Notes: a model not told the origin generated them from the letters alone. A DNA stretch of 64,000 bases from Pararhodobacter sp. CCB-MM2 (GCF_001691415.1 NZ_LRRR01000005.1:124001-188000), one strand, 5' to 3'; shown: positions 1-14,254, counted from the first letter of the stretch. Made by a program: numbers and translations.

Positions 1-1
1 C

Positions 2-1698
<1,697 letters not shown>

Positions 1699-1702
<4 letters not shown>

Positions 1703-2964
1703 ACACCGCGCCGCAGCGCCTGTCTTCGCGCACCATGGCCTTCATCCTTGCCGGTGGGCGAGGCTCCCGCCTGCACGAACTGACCGACAACCGCGCCAAA
1801 CCCGCGGTCTATTTCGGCGGCAAGACGCGGATCATCGACTTCGCCCTCTCGAACGCGTTGAACTCGGGCATCCGCAAGATGGCCATCGCCACCCAGTACA
1901 AGGCGCATTCGCTCATCCGTCATTGCCAGCGCGGCTGGAACTTCTTCCGGGCCGAGCGGAACGAGTACCTCGATATCCTGCCCGCCTCGCAGCGGGTGGA
2001 TGAGAACCATTGGTACGAGGGCACCGCGGATGCCGTCTTCCAGAACATCGATATCGTCGACAGCTATGACATCGATTATGTGGTGATCCTTGCGGGCGAC
2101 CACATCTACAAGATGGATTACGAGGTCATGGTTCGCGAGCATGTCGAGGCCGGCGCGGATGTCACCGTGGGCTGCCTGACCGTGCCGCGCGCCGATGCCA
2201 CGGCTTTCGGGGTGATGGCTGTCGATCCCTCGGGGCGGATCACCGATTTCGTCGAGAAGCCCAAGGACCCGCCTGCCATTCCCGGCCAGCCGGATCTGTC
2301 GCTCGCGTCGATGGGGATCTACGTCTTCCGCTGGAAGTTCCTGCGGCAGATGCTGATGGATGACGCCCATGACCCGAATTCCAAGCATGACTTCGGCGGC
2401 GACATCATCCCGACCGTGGTGAAGAACGGCAAGGCCGTCGCTCACCGCTTCGAGGACAGCTGCGTGCGCCACCGGGCCGATGCCCCGGCCTATTGGCGTG
2501 ACGTGGGCACGGTCGATGCGTTCTGGAAAGCCAATATCGACCTCACGGGCTTCGACCCCGAGCTGGACCTGTGGGACCGCGACTGGCCGATCTGGACCTA
2601 TTCCGAAAGCGTCCCCCCCGCGAAGTTCATCCATGACGAGGAACACCGCCGCGGTCTGGCGCTGTCCTCGCTGGTGTCGGGCGGCTGCATCATCTCGGGC
2701 ACCGAGGTGCGCAACTCGCTGCTGTTCACCGGCGTGCATTCCAATTCCTGGAGCACCCTGACCGAAGCCGTGGTCCTGCCCTTTGCCACCATCGGCCGTC
2801 ATGCGCGGCTGACCAAGGTGGTGATCGATCGCGGTGTCACCATCCCCGAGGGGCTGGTTGTCGGCGAGGACCCGGACGAGGATTCGAAGTTCTTCCGCGT
2901 GACCCCGGGTGGGGTGACGCTCATTACCCAATCGATGCTCGACCGACGAGCCGGAGTGAAATGA
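1699..2964 (+). CDS. glgC: Glucose-1-phosphate adenylyltransferase GlgC
   Basis: Makes ADP-glucose from ATP and glucose-1-phosphate, the committed step of bacterial glycogen synthesis. It has 421 residues, the usual family length. The N-terminal nucleotidyltransferase signature AGGRGSRL lies at about residues 18-24, followed by [19 protein letters not shown]; the C-terminal part has the left-handed beta-helix pattern ([17 protein letters not shown]). The enzyme family is allosteric; effector specificity cannot be read here. It overlaps glgB by 4 bp and ends 1 bp before glgA. Confidence 0.97.
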
Positions 2965-2965
2965 C

Positions 2966-4423
2966 ATGAGTAGAGCCCCCCGTCCCGTCCTCGCCGTGGC
3001 CTCGGAATGTGCGCCGCTGGTCAAGACAGGGGGGCTGGCCGATGTCGTCGGCGCCCTGCCCGCCGTTCTGTCGGCACAGGGCTGGGCGGTGCGGACGCTG
3101 ATCCCGGGCTATCGCAAGGTCATGAGCGCGCTGAAACGCGCGAAGGTCATCGCCGAATGGTCCGACCTTCTGGGCGTCGAAGCCCGGATCGTCAGCGCCA
3201 AGGCCGAGGGGCTGGACCTGCTGGTCCTCGATGCACCGGCGCTGTTTGATCGCGAGGGGTCGCCCTATCTCGATGCCGACGGCAATGACTGGCGCGACAA
3301 CGACTTGCGCTTTGCGGCCCTCAGCCTCGCCGCCGCGCGGATTGCCGGCGGCGCGCTGGACGGCTGGCGGCCGGAGCTGGTGCATCTGCACGACTGGCAG
3401 GCGGGGCTGACGCCCGTCTACCTGCGTCAAGGCGGGCTGCACATTCCCTGCGTGATGACCATCCACAACATCGCCTTCCACGGCCTTGCGCCCGGCGAGA
3501 GGCTGTCGGCTCTGGGCCTGACCGGTGCGGGCTTCGACCTCGATGGCTATGAATACTACGGCCATATCTCGGCGCTGAAGGCCGGTCTGACGGGCGCACG
3601 GGCGATCAACACCGTCAGCCCCACTTACGCGCAGGAGCTGACGACGCCCGAATTCGGCATGGGCCTCGACGGGGTGATCCGTGCCCGTTGGGCCGATGTG
3701 AGCGGCATCCTGAACGGCATCGACACGGAGACGTGGAACCCCGAGGCCGATCCCCTCATCAGCCCGTTCAAAGGCCCGCCCGGCAAGGCCGCCAACACCC
3801 GCGCGCTGCGCACCGAATTCGGCCTCGCGGCCTCGGGCGGGCCCTTGGCGGTCGTCGTCTCGCGGCTGTCGGACCAGAAGGGGCTGGACCTGCTGCTCGA
3901 TGCCCTGCCTGCCTTTCTGGAACAGGGCGGGCAATTGGCGCTCTTGGGATCGGGCGACCGCAAGCTGGAACATGCCTTCCTCGCCGCCGCCGATGCCCAT
4001 CCCGGTCAGGTTTCGGTCCGGATCGGCTATGACGAGGCCCTGTCGCATCGCCTCTATGCCGGGGCCGAGGCGGTGCTGGTCCCCTCGCGCTTCGAACCCT
4101 GTGGCCTGACGCAGATGTATGGCCTGCGCTACGGCGCGCTGCCGGTCGTCGCGCGCACCGGCGGTCTGGCCGATACGGTGATCCACGCCAATGCCGCCGC
4201 GCTGGCCGCAGGCTGCGCCACCGGCATCGTGCATGACCCGCAATCCGTCCCCGCGCTGGAGGAGGCCCTGCGCCAGCTCTGCGCGCTGCATGCCATGCCG
4301 GCCGTCTTCCGCCGCCTGCAGAAGAACGCCATGAAACACCCCGTCGGCTGGGAGGGCTCGGCCCCGCTCTATGCCGCGCTCTACGCGCGCCTTGCCGACG
4401 AAGCCGCAACGGAAACCGCATGA
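2966..4423 (+). CDS. glgA: Glycogen synthase GlgA (ADP-glucose type)
   Basis: Elongates alpha-1,4-glucan from ADP-glucose (GT5). It has 485 residues, typical of bacterial GlgA. The ADP-glucose-binding KTGGLADV motif starts at about Lys20, and the C-terminal GT-B half has the conserved SRFEPCGLTQMYGLRYG segment. The start ATG lies just after the glgC stop (1-bp gap); the stop overlaps the glgX ATG by 4 bp. Together with glgC and glgB it forms the complete classical synthesis route. Confidence 0.97.
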   Translation: MSRAPRPVLAVASECAPLVKTGGLADVVGALPAVLSAQGWAVRTLIPGYRKVMSALKRAKVIAEWSDLLGVEARIVSAKAEGLDLLVLDAPALFDREGSPYLDADGNDWRDNDLRFAALSLAAARIAGGALDGWRPELVHLHDWQAGLTPVYLRQGGLHIPCVMTIHNIAFHGLAPGERLSALGLTGAGFDLDGYEYYGHISALKAGLTGARAINTVSPTYAQELTTPEFGMGLDGVIRARWADVSGILNGIDTETWNPEADPLISPFKGPPGKAANTRALRTEFGLAASGGPLAVVVSRLSDQKGLDLLLDALPAFLEQGGQLALLGSGDRKLEHAFLAAADAHPGQVSVRIGYDEALSHRLYAGAEAVLVPSRFEPCGLTQMYGLRYGALPVVARTGGLADTVIHANAAALAAGCATGIVHDPQSVPALEEALRQLCALHAMPAVFRRLQKNAMKHPVGWEGSAPLYAALYARLADEAATETA

Positions 4424-6498
4424 ACCTGACCATCGAATGCGGCCGCCACGACCGGATCGGGGCGACCTTCGACGGGGATGGGGTGAACTTCGCCCTGTTC
4501 TCGGAACACGCCACCGCCGTCGACCTGTGCCTCTTCTCGCCCGACGGCCAGCGCGAGACCCAGCGCCTGCGCCTGCCCGAGCGGACGGGCTATGTCTGGC
4601 ACGGCCGCGTGCCGGGCCTGTTCCCCGGCCAGCTCTATGGCTATCGCGTGCATGGCCCCTACAAGCCCGAGGAAGGCCACCGCTTCAACGCCAACAAGCT
4701 GCTGATCGACCCCTATGCCAAGCGGCTCACCGGCCATCCGCGCTGGTCGGACGCGCTGTTTGGCTACAACGCCGGGGCGAAGTCGCTGGACCTGACCTTC
4801 TCCACCCGCGACTCCGCGCGGTTCATGCCGAAATGCGTGGTCGAGGACCCCAGCTTCTATTGGGGCAATGACCGCCCGCCCGTGATCCCGGCCAATGAAT
4901 CCGTGATCTACGAGGCCCATGTCAAAGGCCTGACCCAGATGGCCGGCGTGCCGCATCCGGGCAGCTTCCTTGGCGTGGCCTCGGACCGGATGGTCGATCA
5001 CCTCGTGGACCTTGGTATCACCGCGATCGAGCTGCTGCCCGTGCAGAGCTTCCTCAACGACCGCTGGCTGATCGAAAAGAAGCTGACGAACTACTGGGGC
5101 TACCAGACGCTGGGCTTCTTCGCCCCCGATCCGCGCTATCTGGTCAACGGCCAGATCAACGAATTCCAGCACATGGTCGCGCGCCTGCATGCGGCGGGCA
5201 TCGAGGTGATCCTCGACGTGGTTTACAACCACACCTGCGAGGGCTCGGAACTGGGCCCGACCCTGTCCTTCCGCGGCATCGACAACCGCAGCTATTACCG
5301 CCTCGCCCCCGATCCGCGCCATTACATCAACGACACGGGCTGCGGGAACACGGTGAACATGGACCACCCGATGGTCCTGCGGATGGTGATCGACAGCCTG
5401 CGCTACTGGGTCGAGGTCATGCATGTCGACGGCTTCCGCTTCGACCTCGCCTCGACCTTGGCGCGCGACGAGAGCGGCTTCCAACCCAACGGTAATTTCT
5501 TCGCCGCGATCCGTCAGGACCCGGTGCTGAACCGCGTGAAACTGATCGCCGAGCCGTGGGATATCGGCCCCGGCGGCTATCAGTTGGGCGCCTTCCCGCA
5601 TCCCTTCCACGAGTGGAACGACAAGTACCGCGACGGCGTGCGCCGCTTTTGGCGCCGCGATCCACGTCCGGCGCCGGAACTCGCGGCGCGTCTGACCGGC
5701 TCGGCCATGCAGTTCGACCATTCGGGGCGCGGGGCGACGGCCTCGGTCAACTTCATCGCTGCCCATGACGGGTTCAACCTGATGGACATGGTCTCCTATT
5801 CCAAGAAGGAGAACAGCGCCAACGGCGAGGACAACCGCGACGGCCATTCCGAGAATTTCTCGGACAACATGGGCGTCGAGGGCCCTTCGAACGAGCCGCA
5901 GATCGTGCAGGCCCGCGCCCTGCGTCGGCGCAACCTGATGGCCACGCTCTTGCTGAGCCAAGGCACGCCGATGATCCTTGCGGGCGACGAGATCGGCCAT
6001 ACCCAGCAGGGCAACAACAACGCCTATTGTCAGGATAACGAGCTGACGTGGCTCGATTGGTCGGACATGGATCTGGACATGCTGGCCTTCACCAAGCGCC
6101 TGATCGCCTTCCGCAAGGCGCATCCGATCCTGCGCCAGAAGCTGTTCCTGCATTCCAAGGCCCGAACCTCGGACGGCAAAGCCGATGTGCTGTGGTGGCA
6201 CCGCGAGGGCCGCCGCATGACCCCCGCCGATTGGGAGGACCCCGCGCTGGCCCATGTCTGCGTCGAGCTGCGGACGGCCTCGGGCACACCGGCCTATGCC
6301 GATCTGGAGGAGGCGTTGTTTCTGGTCTTCAACGCCGGCGATCAGGTCGAGGTGACACTGACGCCCGCGCCCGACGGCAAGGTCTGGTCGCGCCGGATCA
6401 ACAGTTTCAACCCCAAGGCCCCGGCCGAGCGTATCGCTTTCGGCAAGCTGATCGTGCCGGGCCACTCGGTCTCGGCCCTCGTGTTGGAAGACGCATGA
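4420..6498 (+). CDS. glgX: Glycogen debranching enzyme GlgX
   Basis: Isoamylase-type GH13 enzyme that hydrolyses alpha-1,6 branches of limit dextrins. It has 692 residues. An N-terminal CBM48 region (about 1-150) precedes the catalytic barrel: nucleophile Asp in VDGFRFDLAS, acid/base Glu in LIAEPWDIG, third Asp in FIAAHDGFNL. It is coupled to glgA upstream and malQ downstream by 4-bp overlaps, so synthesis and breakdown functions are translated from one message. No glycogen phosphorylase gene is present between glgB and pgm. Confidence 0.96.
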   Translation: MNLTIECGRHDRIGATFDGDGVNFALFSEHATAVDLCLFSPDGQRETQRLRLPERTGYVWHGRVPGLFPGQLYGYRVHGPYKPEEGHRFNANKLLIDPYAKRLTGHPRWSDALFGYNAGAKSLDLTFSTRDSARFMPKCVVEDPSFYWGNDRPPVIPANESVIYEAHVKGLTQMAGVPHPGSFLGVASDRMVDHLVDLGITAIELLPVQSFLNDRWLIEKKLTNYWGYQTLGFFAPDPRYLVNGQINEFQHMVARLHAAGIEVILDVVYNHTCEGSELGPTLSFRGIDNRSYYRLAPDPRHYINDTGCGNTVNMDHPMVLRMVIDSLRYWVEVMHVDGFRFDLASTLARDESGFQPNGNFFAAIRQDPVLNRVKLIAEPWDIGPGGYQLGAFPHPFHEWNDKYRDGVRRFWRRDPRPAPELAARLTGSAMQFDHSGRGATASVNFIAAHDGFNLMDMVSYSKKENSANGEDNRDGHSENFSDNMGVEGPSNEPQIVQARALRRRNLMATLLLSQGTPMILAGDEIGHTQQGNNNAYCQDNELTWLDWSDMDLDMLAFTKRLIAFRKAHPILRQKLFLHSKARTSDGKADVLWWHREGRRMTPADWEDPALAHVCVELRTASGTPAYADLEEALFLVFNAGDQVEVTLTPAPDGKVWSRRINSFNPKAPAERIAFGKLIVPGHSVSALVLEDA

Positions 6499-8333
6499 CG
6501 CAGGATCTCGACGCGCTCTGCGCTGCCGCCGGACTGGTCTGGGTCTACAAGGACGGCGCCGGCCGCATGCAGGAGGCGCCCGAGGAAAGCCGGCGCGCGA
6601 TCCTCTCGGCGCTCGGACATGACAACCCCGCCGCCGCCCTGCCCGCCGCCCTGATGCGCGCCACCTCGCGCGCGGTGAAGGCCGGGATGACGACCGACTG
6701 GCCCGCCGGCGCCTGGGTGCTGCACACCGAAACGGGCGAGGAACTGCGCGGCGAGGGTCCGCTCCCGGCGCTGCCGATGGGCTATCCCCGCCTGCAGCAC
6801 GACGGCCGCACGATCCACCTTCTGGCGGAGCCCCCGCGCCTGCCGATGCCGCCCCGTCGCTGGGGAGTGACCCTGCCGCTTTTCGCCCTGTGGGAGGGCG
6901 CGCAGGCCGGCATGGGCAGCTATCCCCAACTCGGCACGCTGGCCGAGGGGCTGGCGGCGAAGGGCGCGTCCTTCCTCGGGATCAATCCGATCCACGCGGG
7001 CTTTCCCGAGGATCCCGGCAATTTCTCGCCCTACGCACCCTCGCACCGGCGCCGGCTGAACACGATGCATGTCGATGCGGGCGCCGATCTGCCCGAGAGC
7101 GGCGCGCTGATCGACTACGCCCGCGCGATTCCCGCGCAACGCGCCGCGCTGGAGGCTGCCTTCAAGGCCTTCCCCGGTGATCCCGCCTTCGATCAATGGT
7201 GCATCGACCAAGGCCCGGCGCTGTCGGAATTCGCGACACACCAAGCGCTCTCGGAACGCTACGGACCGTATTGGGACAATTGGCCGGAACCCCTTCAAGA
7301 CCCGAAAAGCGAAGCAGTGCAAAGCTTTGCGCGGGACAGCTCAGACCGGCTTCGCTTCCACGCTTGGGCCCAATGGCAGGCCGAGCGCCAATTGTCTGAC
7401 AGCCAGATCCGCGCGAAATCGGCCGGGATGGGCTTTGGCCTGTACCTCGACATCGCGGTCGGCACCCATCCCCACGGCGCCGAAACCTGGGCCGAACGCG
7501 GCTCTTTTGCGCAAGGTGTCAGCCTCGGCGCGCCGCCGGATCTGCTGGGCCCCTCCGGCCAACGCTGGGGCCTTGCGCCCCTGCGCCCCGACGTCCTGCG
7601 CGCGACCGGTTATGCCGCTTTCGCCCAGACGCTCCGCGCCCAGCTGAAACTCTGCGGCCTGCTGCGCATCGACCATATCCTTGGGCTCGAGCGCAGCTTC
7701 TGGCTGCCCGACGGTCTGCCCGGCCTCTATGTCACCATGCCGCGCGACGAGCTGCTGGCCGTCCTTCGCATCGAGGCCACCCGCGCCGGCGCCCCGGTGA
7801 TCGGCGAGGATCTCGGCACCATTCCGGACGGCTTGCGCACCGCGCTCGATGCCTCGGGCGTCATGGGCTGCCGCGTCGCGATGTTCGAGCGTGACTGGGA
7901 CGACACCCGCGACTTCCTGCCGCCCGAGGCCTATACCGCGACCGCGCTGGCCTCCTGGGCCACGCATGACCTGCCGACCTGGGAGGGCTGGCGTCAGGGC
8001 CGCGACATTGACTGGCGGGCGCAATTGGGCGAGGTTCCCGACGAACCTGCCGCGCGGGCGGAACGGGCGGCCGACGTGGCCGCTTTCGAGGCGCTCGCCG
8101 GCGGGGCGGATATGGCGGCGATGCACCGGCATCTGGCACTGACGGCCAGCCATCTGGTCGCCGTGCAGGGCGAGGATCTGGCGGCGGCGGTCGAGCAATG
8201 CAACCTGCCGGGCACAGTCTACGAGCATCCGAACTGGTGCCGCAGACTGCCGCTGCCGTTGTCGGGCCTCATTTCCGCCCCATCGCTGGAACACACGAGC
8301 CTCATCATGGCCGAGGCCGGAAGGATTGCTTAA
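6495..8333 (+). CDS. malQ: 4-alpha-glucanotransferase MalQ
   Basis: Disproportionates maltodextrins (GH77, amylomaltase), recycling short chains left by debranching. The ATG at 6495 is chosen because it overlaps the glgX stop and begins a good N-terminus (MTQDLDALCAAAGLVW); an in-frame extension upstream would lie wholly inside glgX. The product is 612 residues. GH77 catalytic residues are visible: nucleophile Asp in LLRIDHILGLERSFWLP, acid/base Glu in IGEDLGTIP, Asp in THDLPTWEGW. Its TAA is immediately followed by the pgm ATG. Confidence 0.93.
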   Translation: MTQDLDALCAAAGLVWVYKDGAGRMQEAPEESRRAILSALGHDNPAAALPAALMRATSRAVKAGMTTDWPAGAWVLHTETGEELRGEGPLPALPMGYPRLQHDGRTIHLLAEPPRLPMPPRRWGVTLPLFALWEGAQAGMGSYPQLGTLAEGLAAKGASFLGINPIHAGFPEDPGNFSPYAPSHRRRLNTMHVDAGADLPESGALIDYARAIPAQRAALEAAFKAFPGDPAFDQWCIDQGPALSEFATHQALSERYGPYWDNWPEPLQDPKSEAVQSFARDSSDRLRFHAWAQWQAERQLSDSQIRAKSAGMGFGLYLDIAVGTHPHGAETWAERGSFAQGVSLGAPPDLLGPSGQRWGLAPLRPDVLRATGYAAFAQTLRAQLKLCGLLRIDHILGLERSFWLPDGLPGLYVTMPRDELLAVLRIEATRAGAPVIGEDLGTIPDGLRTALDASGVMGCRVAMFERDWDDTRDFLPPEAYTATALASWATHDLPTWEGWRQGRDIDWRAQLGEVPDEPAARAERAADVAAFEALAGGADMAAMHRHLALTASHLVAVQGEDLAAAVEQCNLPGTVYEHPNWCRRLPLPLSGLISAPSLEHTSLIMAEAGRIA

Positions 8334-9962
<1,629 letters not shown>

Positions 9963-9969
9963 AAACTGC

Positions 9970-9992
9970 GGCAGGGGGTCAGGCCCCCTGCC
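9970..9992 (-). terminator. Hairpin between convergent pgm and CheW genes
   Basis: A 9-bp perfect stem (GGCAGGGGG / CCCCCTGCC) with a 5-nt loop. On the minus strand it is followed closely by TTTT, so it fits an intrinsic terminator for the chemotaxis operon; the plus side lacks a T run. The loop contains the stop codon of the CheW-domain gene (9979-9981). Confidence 0.6.
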
Positions 9993-11478
9993 CGCCCATC
10001 AGTGGTAAGCGGCTTGGGCGAATGACCTCCCAATAGGTTTGGTCGTCGCCGCGCCGGCGTTCAAGGATGGCGCCCTCGCTGCCGCTCTCGGGGCACAGTT
10101 CCGTCATCGGCTCCACGCCGCAAACCGCATCGATCGCCAGACCGACCCGTTCGCCATCGCGTTGCACGACGACAACCGCAGATCCCGGCTGCCGCGGGCT
10201 TTGCGCGTGACCAAACAGCGGCGCCAGCGCGAAGACCGGGATCAAGCCACCGTCGCGCAGCGCCATCGTCCCCAGGTAGGTGTCGCCACCGTCATCGCCG
10301 GAGAGCGCCGGTCGCTCGACAATCTCGCGGACGTCTTCCAGCACGAAGGCGCCCTTGAGACCGGCCTCGACCAAAAGCGCAACCGTGCGCCGGCCCTTCT
10401 TGTGACCGGTCGATTGCTCTGTCGGACCGTCATGCCCCACGCCGCGTGGGTCAATGCCGGCTTCGATCACGGGATGCGCAAGCTCCGACAGCGTCCCGAG
10501 GACCGGGTCCGCATGCAGTTTCTCCCCGTCCAGAAGGAAGGTTTCCCCCGCCTCGGGATCAACATTCAGGCCCCGGAACATGTCAGGCCGACCGCTGAGC
10601 AGGCTGGGCATGGGGGCGATCTCATCGGCCGAGAAGCTACGGATATCGCATACCCGATCGGCCCTAAGCGCAAGGGATCCCCGCTCGCCATAGCTCATCA
10701 GAATGGAGGAGGCCCGTCCCTTGACGCCACCGCTGTTGGTCGCGCCGAAGCCGAGGAGCACCGCAAGGTTCACCAAGGCGCGTTCAGTGCCCAGATGGGT
10801 GACGCCCCCCTCGCTCGGGCCGGACCGCAGCACGGAGGGGTCGATGTCGATCTCCGGCAAGGTCGCGGCGATCACCCCCAAGGGCAGCCCGAAGCGCCGG
10901 GTGCCGAGTTGGAAGATCAGGAACTGATCCGCACTGTCGCGCCGCTGCCGCCGCACCCTGCCGCCACGGGCCATGGGAATTCCGAGGCCCGGCAAGACCG
11001 TCGCATCGAGGACGCCGATGCTGCGCTGATCGATCAACAGGATGGTCGGCAACAGCCGGTCGGTCAGGGCCTCACCCCGGCGCACCATGCCTTGCGGTTG
11101 GCACTGCGCGCGCGGGACAATCTGGCGGGCGTCATCGGCAAGGATGCCATAGGCCTCCTCTCCCGCGCCGACGATGACCACCACGCCCGGTGCGCTGCGA
11201 TCCTCAGACCGATGGAGGGCCGGGAAACCCAGCAAGGGTGCCAAGTCCACCACCGGGATCACCCGCCCGCGCAGGGTAGCGGATCCGATGACACCGGGGG
11301 CGGTGGTCGGCAGCGGGTCGAAGACCGTGGGCGCCAGCATCACTTCCCGCAGATCGCCCACATCGATGCCGATCGTCAGGGCACCCAGTTCCACCAAGGC
11401 GATGGGCGTCGAGCGCTCGGCGAGGTCCTCGTCCGGCGCAACCGCGTCGCGCCGGGATGGCAGGGTCGCACCATCCAT
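9979..11478 (-). CDS. Triple CheW-like domain chemotaxis scaffold protein
   Basis: 499 residues that appear to be three consecutive CheW-like modules, at roughly residues 25-165, 185-310 and 355-490. Each has the typical beginning (VELGALTIGIDVGDLREVM; FQLGTRRFGLPLGVIAATLP; LLVEAGLKGAFVLEDVREIV) and a later IPVVDLAPLLGF or IPVFALAPLFG element. CheW domains bridge chemoreceptors to CheA. A three-domain CheW could bind several receptors or replace a CheW-CheA contact. There is no kinase domain. The gene starts 1 bp after the chemoreceptor stop and is almost certainly co-transcribed with it. Confidence 0.8.
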   Translation of the reverse strand: MDGATLPSRRDAVAPDEDLAERSTPIALVELGALTIGIDVGDLREVMLAPTVFDPLPTTAPGVIGSATLRGRVIPVVDLAPLLGFPALHRSEDRSAPGVVVIVGAGEEAYGILADDARQIVPRAQCQPQGMVRRGEALTDRLLPTILLIDQRSIGVLDATVLPGLGIPMARGGRVRRQRRDSADQFLIFQLGTRRFGLPLGVIAATLPEIDIDPSVLRSGPSEGGVTHLGTERALVNLAVLLGFGATNSGGVKGRASSILMSYGERGSLALRADRVCDIRSFSADEIAPMPSLLSGRPDMFRGLNVDPEAGETFLLDGEKLHADPVLGTLSELAHPVIEAGIDPRGVGHDGPTEQSTGHKKGRRTVALLVEAGLKGAFVLEDVREIVERPALSGDDGGDTYLGTMALRDGGLIPVFALAPLFGHAQSPRQPGSAVVVVQRDGERVGLAIDAVCGVEPMTELCPESGSEGAILERRRGDDQTYWEVIRPSRLPLMGGQGA

Positions 11479-11479
11479 G

Positions 11480-14254
11480 TCAGCCGGCCTTCGCCACCTG
11501 GGCCAGCGAGCCGATCAAACCGACGACGGCGCGGGAGACCTCTTTCTGCTGTTCGACTGACCGCGAGATCAGGTCGACCGCCCCGCCGGTCTCGTTCACC
11601 CCTTCGACGATCCGCTCGAACGCGGCGCGGGCCGAATTGGAGCGGTCCTTGCCCAGCGCGACCTGCGTGCTGCTCTCATTGACCTGACGCGTGATCTCCT
11701 GCGCGGCCTTGGAGCTGCGTTCGGCCAGTTTGCGCACCTCATCGGCCACGACAGAGAAGCCCACACCATACTCGCCGGCCCGTGCGGCCTCGATGGCGGC
11801 ATTGAAGGCCAGAAGGTTGGTTTGGTTCGCAATTTCAGAGATCACGCGCGCCATTTCGGTCACGTCTTTCGATCCGCGGGCGATCTCGTCAATGGTTTCG
11901 ATGGCGCGGTTCAGTTCCGCGAAACCGCCGGACGCCGCACCCTCGGTATCCTTGGCGACGGCGATGGTCGAACGGGTCGAGGCGTCGATCTGACCGATTG
12001 AGGCTTCCAGCTGCCCGACCATGCCACGCATCTCCTCGGCGCGGTCATGGATCATCGTCTCCATCTCAACCTGAGCGGTGACGTCATGGGCGTATTTGAT
12101 CACCCCGACGGGCTTCCCATGGCTGTCCAGCAAGGGCGCGTAAGTCGCGTGGATCCAGAAATCCCGGTCGAACTTGGCGACGCGGTGGAAGCGGCCCGAG
12201 GTGACCTCGCCCTTGCGCAGCGCGATCCAGAAATCGCGGTATTGCTGGGATTTGACGTGATCCGGCGTGCAGAACATCGCGTGGTGCTGGCCCAGAACCT
12301 CACGCGAGGAATAGCCGGTGACCCGCAGGAAGTTCTCATTGGCGGCGAGGACATTGCCCTCAAGGTCGAACTCGATCACCGCTTGCGCACGGTCGATCGC
12401 TTTGAACTTGCTCTCGAATTCCGCATTGCGGCGGATTTGCGCGGTAATGTCGGTGGCGAACTTGATCACCTTCACCGGCTTGCCATCGACATCGAAGATC
12501 GGGTTGTAGCTGGCGCGAATGCTGATTTCCTCGCCGCGCGCGGTGATACGCTCGAACACGCCTTGCACAAACTCGCCGCGGCCCAGCGTTTCCCAGAAGG
12601 TGCGATAGCTTTCGGAACTGGCAACCTCGGGTGGGCAGAAGATGCGGTGATGTTTGCCGACAACCTCGCGCTCCTTGTAGCCGAGCAGGTCGAGGAAGTT
12701 GTCATTCGCCCCAAGGATCGTGCCGTCGAGGTCGAACTCGATCACCGCCTGCGCGCGGCTGATGGCCTTGACCGTGCCTTCGAAGATGGCGTTGCGGTTG
12801 CGTTCCTCGGTGACATCCTGGCCCAACTCCAACACGCGGACGACGCGGCCTTCGATGTCGCGGATCGGCGTGAAGGTCGCGTTGACGTAGAAATCCGTGC
12901 CGCGACGACCGAAGCGACGGCCGGTCTCGGTGATGCGCTCACCGGCGGTGCGGGCGTGCCAGAAGCGCTGATACTCGCGCGTTTCCTCGCCGTTGCGGAC
13001 CCAGAGGGTGGCGGCGGGCTTGTTCAGCAGCGCCGACAGCTCGTAGCCCGAGCGATCGAGATAGGCTTGGTTCATCGACAGAAGCAGACCGTCCGGCGTG
13101 TATTCGGCCACCAGCTGCGAGCTGTTCACGGCCTCCATCCGTTCGGCGATTTCCTTGTTGGCGGTGCGCTCGGCCGTGACGTCCAGCGCGGCCTTCACCA
13201 CCTTCATAACCGTGCCGTCGGGCCCCACCACCGGGTTGTAGCTGGCGCGCAGCCAGACCCGGCGGCCATCGGCGGCCTTGCGGGGGAATTCCCCGGATTC
13301 GGGCTCGCCCTTGCGCAGGCGGCGCCAGAATTCCTTGTATTCGGGCGAGGCCGCGTAATCCTTGTCACAGAAGGTGCTGTGATGCAGGCCGATGACGTTC
13401 TCATTCTCGCGCCGGAAGCCCATCACCTTGAGGAAGGCGTCGTTGGCGGACAGTACATGGCCATCGAGGTCGAATTCGATCAGCGCCATCGAGCGGCCGA
13501 CCGCGGCCATCGTCGCCGTGCTCTCGGCCTGCGCCAGCTTCGCCTCGGTCACGTCCATGGCGAATTTGGCGACGCGCTGCACCTTGCCGTCCGGCCCGAA
13601 CACCGGGTTGTAGTTCGCGCGGATCCAGACGGTCTTGCCGGATTTGTCCTTGCGCTCGAACTCGCCGTCCAGTGCCTCGCCACGGGCGAGTTTCTCCCAC
13701 ATCGTGCGGTATTCCGCGCTCTTCACGAGGGATTCAGGGCAGAACAGGCTGTGATGCTTGCCGCGCAGTTCCTCGGCCTTGTAGCCCATCAGCCCGAGGA
13801 AATTGGCGTTGGCGCGCAGGACATTGCCCTCGAGGTCGAATTCGATCACCGCCTGCATCCGCTCGACCGCGTCGAGCTTGGATTTTGTCTCACTGTCGAA
13901 GGGCACGAGGCGGCCATCGACCAGAACCGAAATCTCGCCATTCTCATCGGCTTGCGAGGCGACCCCGAAGAAGGTGACGATCGCATTCTCATCGGCGAGA
14001 TGGACGTGGAACTGGACCGGCTGGTCGCTATCGGCGGCCTGTCTGAGGCATTCCTTCACATAGTCCGATTCCCGGAACACCGAGGGGAAATGCAACCCGA
14101 CCGGGTTCGCATTGTCCCCGCCGACCAATTGACCGGCGGCGCGGTTGGCCGAGAGCACCTTTTCGTCATTGAGGCTCACCCGCAGCAGCATGCTGGCTTT
14201 GATGAGCTGCTTGCGGGCAGTTTCGAGGTCTTTATCGGACAGATCTGCGGTCAT
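11480..14254 (-). CDS. Soluble multi-PAS methyl-accepting chemotaxis protein
   Basis: 924 residues from the ATG at 14254 ([11 protein letters not shown]); a longer in-frame start exists at 14335 but gives an implausible N-terminus. No transmembrane segments are seen, so it is a cytoplasmic receptor. After a degenerate N-terminal PAS-like region (about 1-115) come five PAS repeats of ~122 residues (about 125-245, 250-368, 375-490, 495-610, 618-735); four begin with an (A/L)IEFDL(E/D)G-type segment and the third is divergent. A short signalling domain (740-924) contains the CheA/CheW contact tip [19 protein letters not shown]. Ligand or cofactor is unknown; PAS arrays often bind haem or FAD. 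Its partner CheW protein lies directly downstream. Confidence 0.9.
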   Translation of the reverse strand: MTADLSDKDLETARKQLIKASMLLRVSLNDEKVLSANRAAGQLVGGDNANPVGLHFPSVFRESDYVKECLRQAADSDQPVQFHVHLADENAIVTFFGVASQADENGEISVLVDGRLVPFDSETKSKLDAVERMQAVIEFDLEGNVLRANANFLGLMGYKAEELRGKHHSLFCPESLVKSAEYRTMWEKLARGEALDGEFERKDKSGKTVWIRANYNPVFGPDGKVQRVAKFAMDVTEAKLAQAESTATMAAVGRSMALIEFDLDGHVLSANDAFLKVMGFRRENENVIGLHHSTFCDKDYAASPEYKEFWRRLRKGEPESGEFPRKAADGRRVWLRASYNPVVGPDGTVMKVVKAALDVTAERTANKEIAERMEAVNSSQLVAEYTPDGLLLSMNQAYLDRSGYELSALLNKPAATLWVRNGEETREYQRFWHARTAGERITETGRRFGRRGTDFYVNATFTPIRDIEGRVVRVLELGQDVTEERNRNAIFEGTVKAISRAQAVIEFDLDGTILGANDNFLDLLGYKEREVVGKHHRIFCPPEVASSESYRTFWETLGRGEFVQGVFERITARGEEISIRASYNPIFDVDGKPVKVIKFATDITAQIRRNAEFESKFKAIDRAQAVIEFDLEGNVLAANENFLRVTGYSSREVLGQHHAMFCTPDHVKSQQYRDFWIALRKGEVTSGRFHRVAKFDRDFWIHATYAPLLDSHGKPVGVIKYAHDVTAQVEMETMIHDRAEEMRGMVGQLEASIGQIDASTRSTIAVAKDTEGAASGGFAELNRAIETIDEIARGSKDVTEMARVISEIANQTNLLAFNAAIEAARAGEYGVGFSVVADEVRKLAERSSKAAQEITRQVNESSTQVALGKDRSNSARAAFERIVEGVNETGGAVDLISRSVEQQKEVSRAVVGLIGSLAQVAKAG

